Made by a program: the position numbers and the translations under genes
Notes under the pieces: model-generated
Databases searched by the model: none
What the model was told of the DNA's origin: nothing
Seen by the model: only the letters and a program-made list of their open reading frames with translations
Source: Paludibacteraceae bacterium
GTDB taxonomy: Bacteria > Bacteroidota > Bacteroidia > Bacteroidales > Paludibacteraceae
Direction: 5' to 3'
DNA: 21,980 nucleotides
Assembly: GCA_017542915.1 (NCBI GenBank)
Contig: JAFXWI010000081.1
Location: 1 to 21,980 of the forward strand
Part shown: positions 20,201-21,980 of the stretch, piece after piece
Layout: every line of letters starts with the position of its first letter
How positions within the stretch are numbered: position 1 is the first letter of the stretch

Positions 20201-21980
20201 GAGGCTCCCAATGACGAGACTGTCACACGTGAGTTGGCTTCGGTGGACGAAGAGACCCGTGAAGGCTTGGCGGCTACCTTGCTCGCTACAGGCATGTATG
20301 TCGGTGAGAGTAACGTGGCGGCACAACGAGGCGGCTATGCCCTCTCTTCCATCGTCAGCAGCCGTATAAATGCGGCGATGTCGAATTCAAAAATGGGTAA
20401 AGTCGTGGACATCGACCTCAGTAGCGCGCAGACCGAACACGCAGGAGGTAAGACCAACGACCTGAATATAGCCATCAGCAAATCGTTCTTCAAAGACCGT
20501 TTGCGCATCACCTTGGGCTCCACGCTCACCGATAACCCCGAAGTGAACCAAACAAGCGGTTGGTTAAACGCCCTCTCCGCCGAGTACAAACTGACCAAGG
20601 ACGGTAACGTCTTGCTGCGAATCTTCGAGCAACGCGACTACAACAATATCTTGGAGGGCGAACTCTACAAGTCCGGCGTTGGTGTGCGAGCCATGAAAGA
20701 ATGGCGTCGTCAACAACTATACCGCGGTGACACCATCACCCGTACATACGACCTCACGGGCGATGTCGATGTGGCGTGGCGATCCAATAACAGTCTCGGT
20801 CCGAACCTCACCCTCAAATCGTCCATTAAGAACCTCATGGGAAAAGGCGAGACCTTCACTATCAAGGGTTCCGGAGCCTATTACTGGGCGTTGCGAAACC
20901 GTCACCCGGGTGATCCGAGAAAGACCGATACCTATAAGTTAGGCGTCAACGCCTCGCTTATCTTCCCTTATCTCCATTGGGCGGGAGACAACAACCCAGA
21001 AGGCAACACGCGGTATATGCTCAACTACCAGTACGAGAATATAGCCGGAGGTTACGGTGTACACAAAGTCGCCGGCTCGTTCTCCTATTTCATTCAATCT
21101 ACGGAGTTTATCACCCACATCTTCACACCCCTCTCGCTCTCCGTAGTGCTCATGAAAGCCGAGTCGGACAACCTCCTCAACAAGGCAGAGGAGTACCCGC
21201 AACTCATCAAACTGATAGCCGGAAACGAGTTCGTGCCTTCCATCGGTTACACCTTCCTCTATAACGACTACCGCTCCAAACGACCCGTGAACACGATGAT
21301 CGAATTAGGCGTCAAGGAGTCCGCAAACCTCCTCAACGCCATGTATTGCCTCTTCGGACGTAAATGGAACGAGAAAGACAAACCCTTTGGTAATGTGACC
21401 TTTAACCAGTTCCTCAAACTGACTGCCGAGCTCCGTAACCGCTTTAATATAACCGACCAAGTTTGTATCGCTACCCGTCTCTATGCCGGCGCGAACATCC
21501 CCTTGGGCAACTCATCCGCCTCACCCCTCTCCGAGGCGTTCTATATGGGCGGACCCAATAGTATGCGTGCTGCGGCTCCTTATGCCTATGGAGCCGGTAA
21601 CTTCTATTCCGATAAATACAACCAGAACTTCTTCCATTCCGGCGATCTCAAGTTAGAGGCGAATTTCGAACTCCGGTTCCCTATTGTCTGGAAACTCTTC
21701 GGTGCCGCTTTTGTAGATGCCGGCAATGTGTGGAACTGGTATAACAGCGATGATGTCTTCAAGAAAGCAGGCTTCTCCGATTATCTGGAGCGCCTTCAGC
21801 TCCACGAAGAGCTCTACGACGGAATCATCAACAACCCCCATTTCGCCAAACAGATAGCCCTCGGCACCGGTGCCGGTCTCCGTCTGGACTTGGACGGCTT
21901 GGTCGTCCGTCTGGATTTGGGTGTCGCTATCCATGTCCCCTATCAGACCTATCGTTACAACAAGGACGGCACTCCCGACC
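17252..21980 (+). CDS. TamB protein fused in frame to an Omp85 (TamA/BamA-like) barrel; 3' end outside window
   Basis: One continuous open frame of at least 1576 codons. An N-terminal membrane anchor (residues about 10-34) is followed by a long AsmA/TamB-like beta-rich region, then a TamB C-terminal (DUF490) domain. The DUF490 part shows RVDDGFIRYSP, VVDSIGLHSIDFFLEAP, GKVVDIDLSS and LRIFEQRDYNNILEGELYKSGVG, ending near residue 1145. Without a stop the frame enters an Omp85-type barrel (about 1165 onward). Its marks are NLTLKSSIKNLMGKGETFTIKGSG, YMGGPNSMRAAAP in the L6-loop position, HSGDLKLEANFEFRFPIVWKLFGAAFVDAGNVW, and KQIALGTGAGLRLDLDGLVVRLDLG. No POTRA domains separate the parts. In other bacteria TamB (inner-membrane anchored) and TamA/TamL (outer membrane) are separate partners in envelope biogenesis. 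The start is uncertain: TTG 17252 or GTG 17279; both keep the anchor. Confidence 0.85.
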   Translation, partial: MKGAKLFWKVPLVLTGVVIGVVLLLLIAVVSVLYVPSLRRVAIEKGVVVAAEKTGMDIDLDSLYLSPFHHSPMVLYRAWKGQGDLPLEVRIDSLFVGHRGQDTLVYVRHLRLKATVHTLSSAPHQPKDLLSLPIEVEHLLLDKTTFHSGPLIATVGVDVVLRLLETSSPALSIAEGRYPLHGLRIYDTFVGIDLRPSPKPAKPKTEKKNPLRLAFDVPDGDLRNIHFLLTPLGLDIRTRTLQPDVLVDVGGNTYDAHRLEVGGYRMTIGKFYLPLDTVHGDACVALDKHLITSNGLHARSDEIGAQIDLTSAAMNLEEMRVDVDGDAMYKGSKAQLKGYYDINDEAYDVHAEVERVDLTALMHDSTYVLIAGELNAKGKGINPRSRAMRSKVQLHLTDACYGTIDASGLSLNAELAQSTVDGDIHLPIRLNDAHDRQLVSAQTDHTLRVSDFMTPSRMCVNYRSHMRDVHARVGNEDLHAQQLDIHFTTDSSTSLNLATENLKADLTTPMHVLQFVQGLSPLLQAVKDSARIHAITSLRDLTQLDSLRRLIPALNGRIDLSHGSPVQPFIDRTGLDIRQVGLELASDSLQTAMNLGVSIPQIEHPEDSTALRLPAANAALKIGMTEGNTAASLTANSQLTDGAMSLHGLQTDADLWFDLQRNENKLNGVGCLTLDNLSYDSIELGSRSVDLALSPSALYPNALRAEVRPDDIPMEIVNGILKMADLNLSGAVAAQASIDGLPKRFDLSAEVLPKKVSALYRPYDVRLSLGETPVVMQHNKIDFNGLPVYAVDSTYLALTGGLDLNNMRLDVNLAADSLVPVKLEKGGPIPVYGGLATDIRGSVTGPLDSILADVDITILPCTDITYPIDKKNLAQVKPHGTVNVRYGTAEGGLSLGGEVRVDDGFIRYSPKAYPIMPFHVDSGSHVAFNGPVGQTLLDISASQKVKADVESEGEETRRVDFTTGVRVNGVVDSIGLHSIDFFLEAPNDETVTRELASVDEETREGLAATLLATGMYVGESNVAAQRGGYALSSIVSSRINAAMSNSKMGKVVDIDLSSAQTEHAGGKTNDLNIAISKSFFKDRLRITLGSTLTDNPEVNQTSGWLNALSAEYKLTKDGNVLLRIFEQRDYNNILEGELYKSGVGVRAMKEWRRQQLYRGDTITRTYDLTGDVDVAWRSNNSLGPNLTLKSSIKNLMGKGETFTIKGSGAYYWALRNRHPGDPRKTDTYKLGVNASLIFPYLHWAGDNNPEGNTRYMLNYQYENIAGGYGVHKVAGSFSYFIQSTEFITHIFTPLSLSVVLMKAESDNLLNKAEEYPQLIKLIAGNEFVPSIGYTFLYNDYRSKRPVNTMIELGVKESANLLNAMYCLFGRKWNEKDKPFGNVTFNQFLKLTAELRNRFNITDQVCIATRLYAGANIPLGNSSASPLSEAFYMGGPNSMRAAAPYAYGAGNFYSDKYNQNFFHSGDLKLEANFELRFPIVWKLFGAAFVDAGNVWNWYNSDDVFKKAGFSDYLERLQLHEELYDGIINNPHFAKQIALGTGAGLRLDLDGLVVRLDLGVAIHVPYQTYRYNKDGTPD

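Noticed and set aside
17324..20326. Long minus-strand open frames (for example 17324-18022 and 18137-18709)
   Set aside because: They are antisense to the TamB-Omp85 frame, which has clear domain motifs throughout; the antisense frames show none.

Overview
The window looks like chromosomal DNA from an uncultured member of the Bacteroidales (Bacteroidota). Reasons: promoters of the Bacteroidetes type (-7 box TAnnTTTG), no clear Shine-Dalgarno sequences, a fused MurF-alanine racemase gene, the gene order dxs-trkA-trkH, an MBOAT/SGNH pair, and a TonB protein of the Bacteroidetes kind. Most genes are housekeeping. What stands out is how densely short repeats sit inside and between them.

Layout. 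2-445 (+): 3' end of a TonB-family energy transducer. 479-1006 (+): DJ-1/PfpI family protein, converging on coaE with a 4-base overlap. 9672-1003 (-): a tightly packed run read as one operon, dxs (isoprenoid precursors), trkA and trkH (potassium uptake), an envelope SGNH hydrolase, an MBOAT O-acyltransferase and coaE (last step of CoA synthesis), with one recognisable promoter at 9729-9760. 9673-10124: AT-rich noncoding region. 10125-12350 (+): two accessory genes, a DUF1016/YhcG nuclease-like protein and an exported protein of unknown function. Each is bounded by direct repeats of the promoter/leader sequence. 12395-21980 (+): a second compact run with a MurF-Alr fusion that lacks much of MurF, an orphan ABC ATPase carrying three repeat arrays, a KefB-type antiporter, a predicted outer-membrane barrel protein, and a very large TamB protein continuing in frame into an Omp85 (TamA/BamA-like) barrel that runs off the window.

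The most unusual layer is a set of degenerate tandem arrays of 7-bp units (ATTCAGA, GTTCAGA, ATTCGTA, ATTTTTA, ATTTGAC and variants). At least seven lie in frame inside four genes (coaE, the MBOAT gene, dxs twice, the ABC ATPase three times). Three more nearly fill spacers and supply stop or start codons. Because 7 is not divisible by 3, a perfect array reads as the same cyclic heptapeptide (for example IQNSEFR) in all three frames of a strand. Every intragenic array lies in the orientation that lacks stops. A second family (23-25 bp units, core AGACCGGCTWCGCC), a REP-like hairpin pair and a GC-rich palindrome also sit inside coding sequence. Together they resemble, in behaviour though not in sequence, the Rickettsia palindromic elements that insert in frame into genes.

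Limits: all family assignments come from reading the protein sequence and from memory of the families. No alignment or database search was run, and the genome-wide abundance of the repeats cannot be seen from here.
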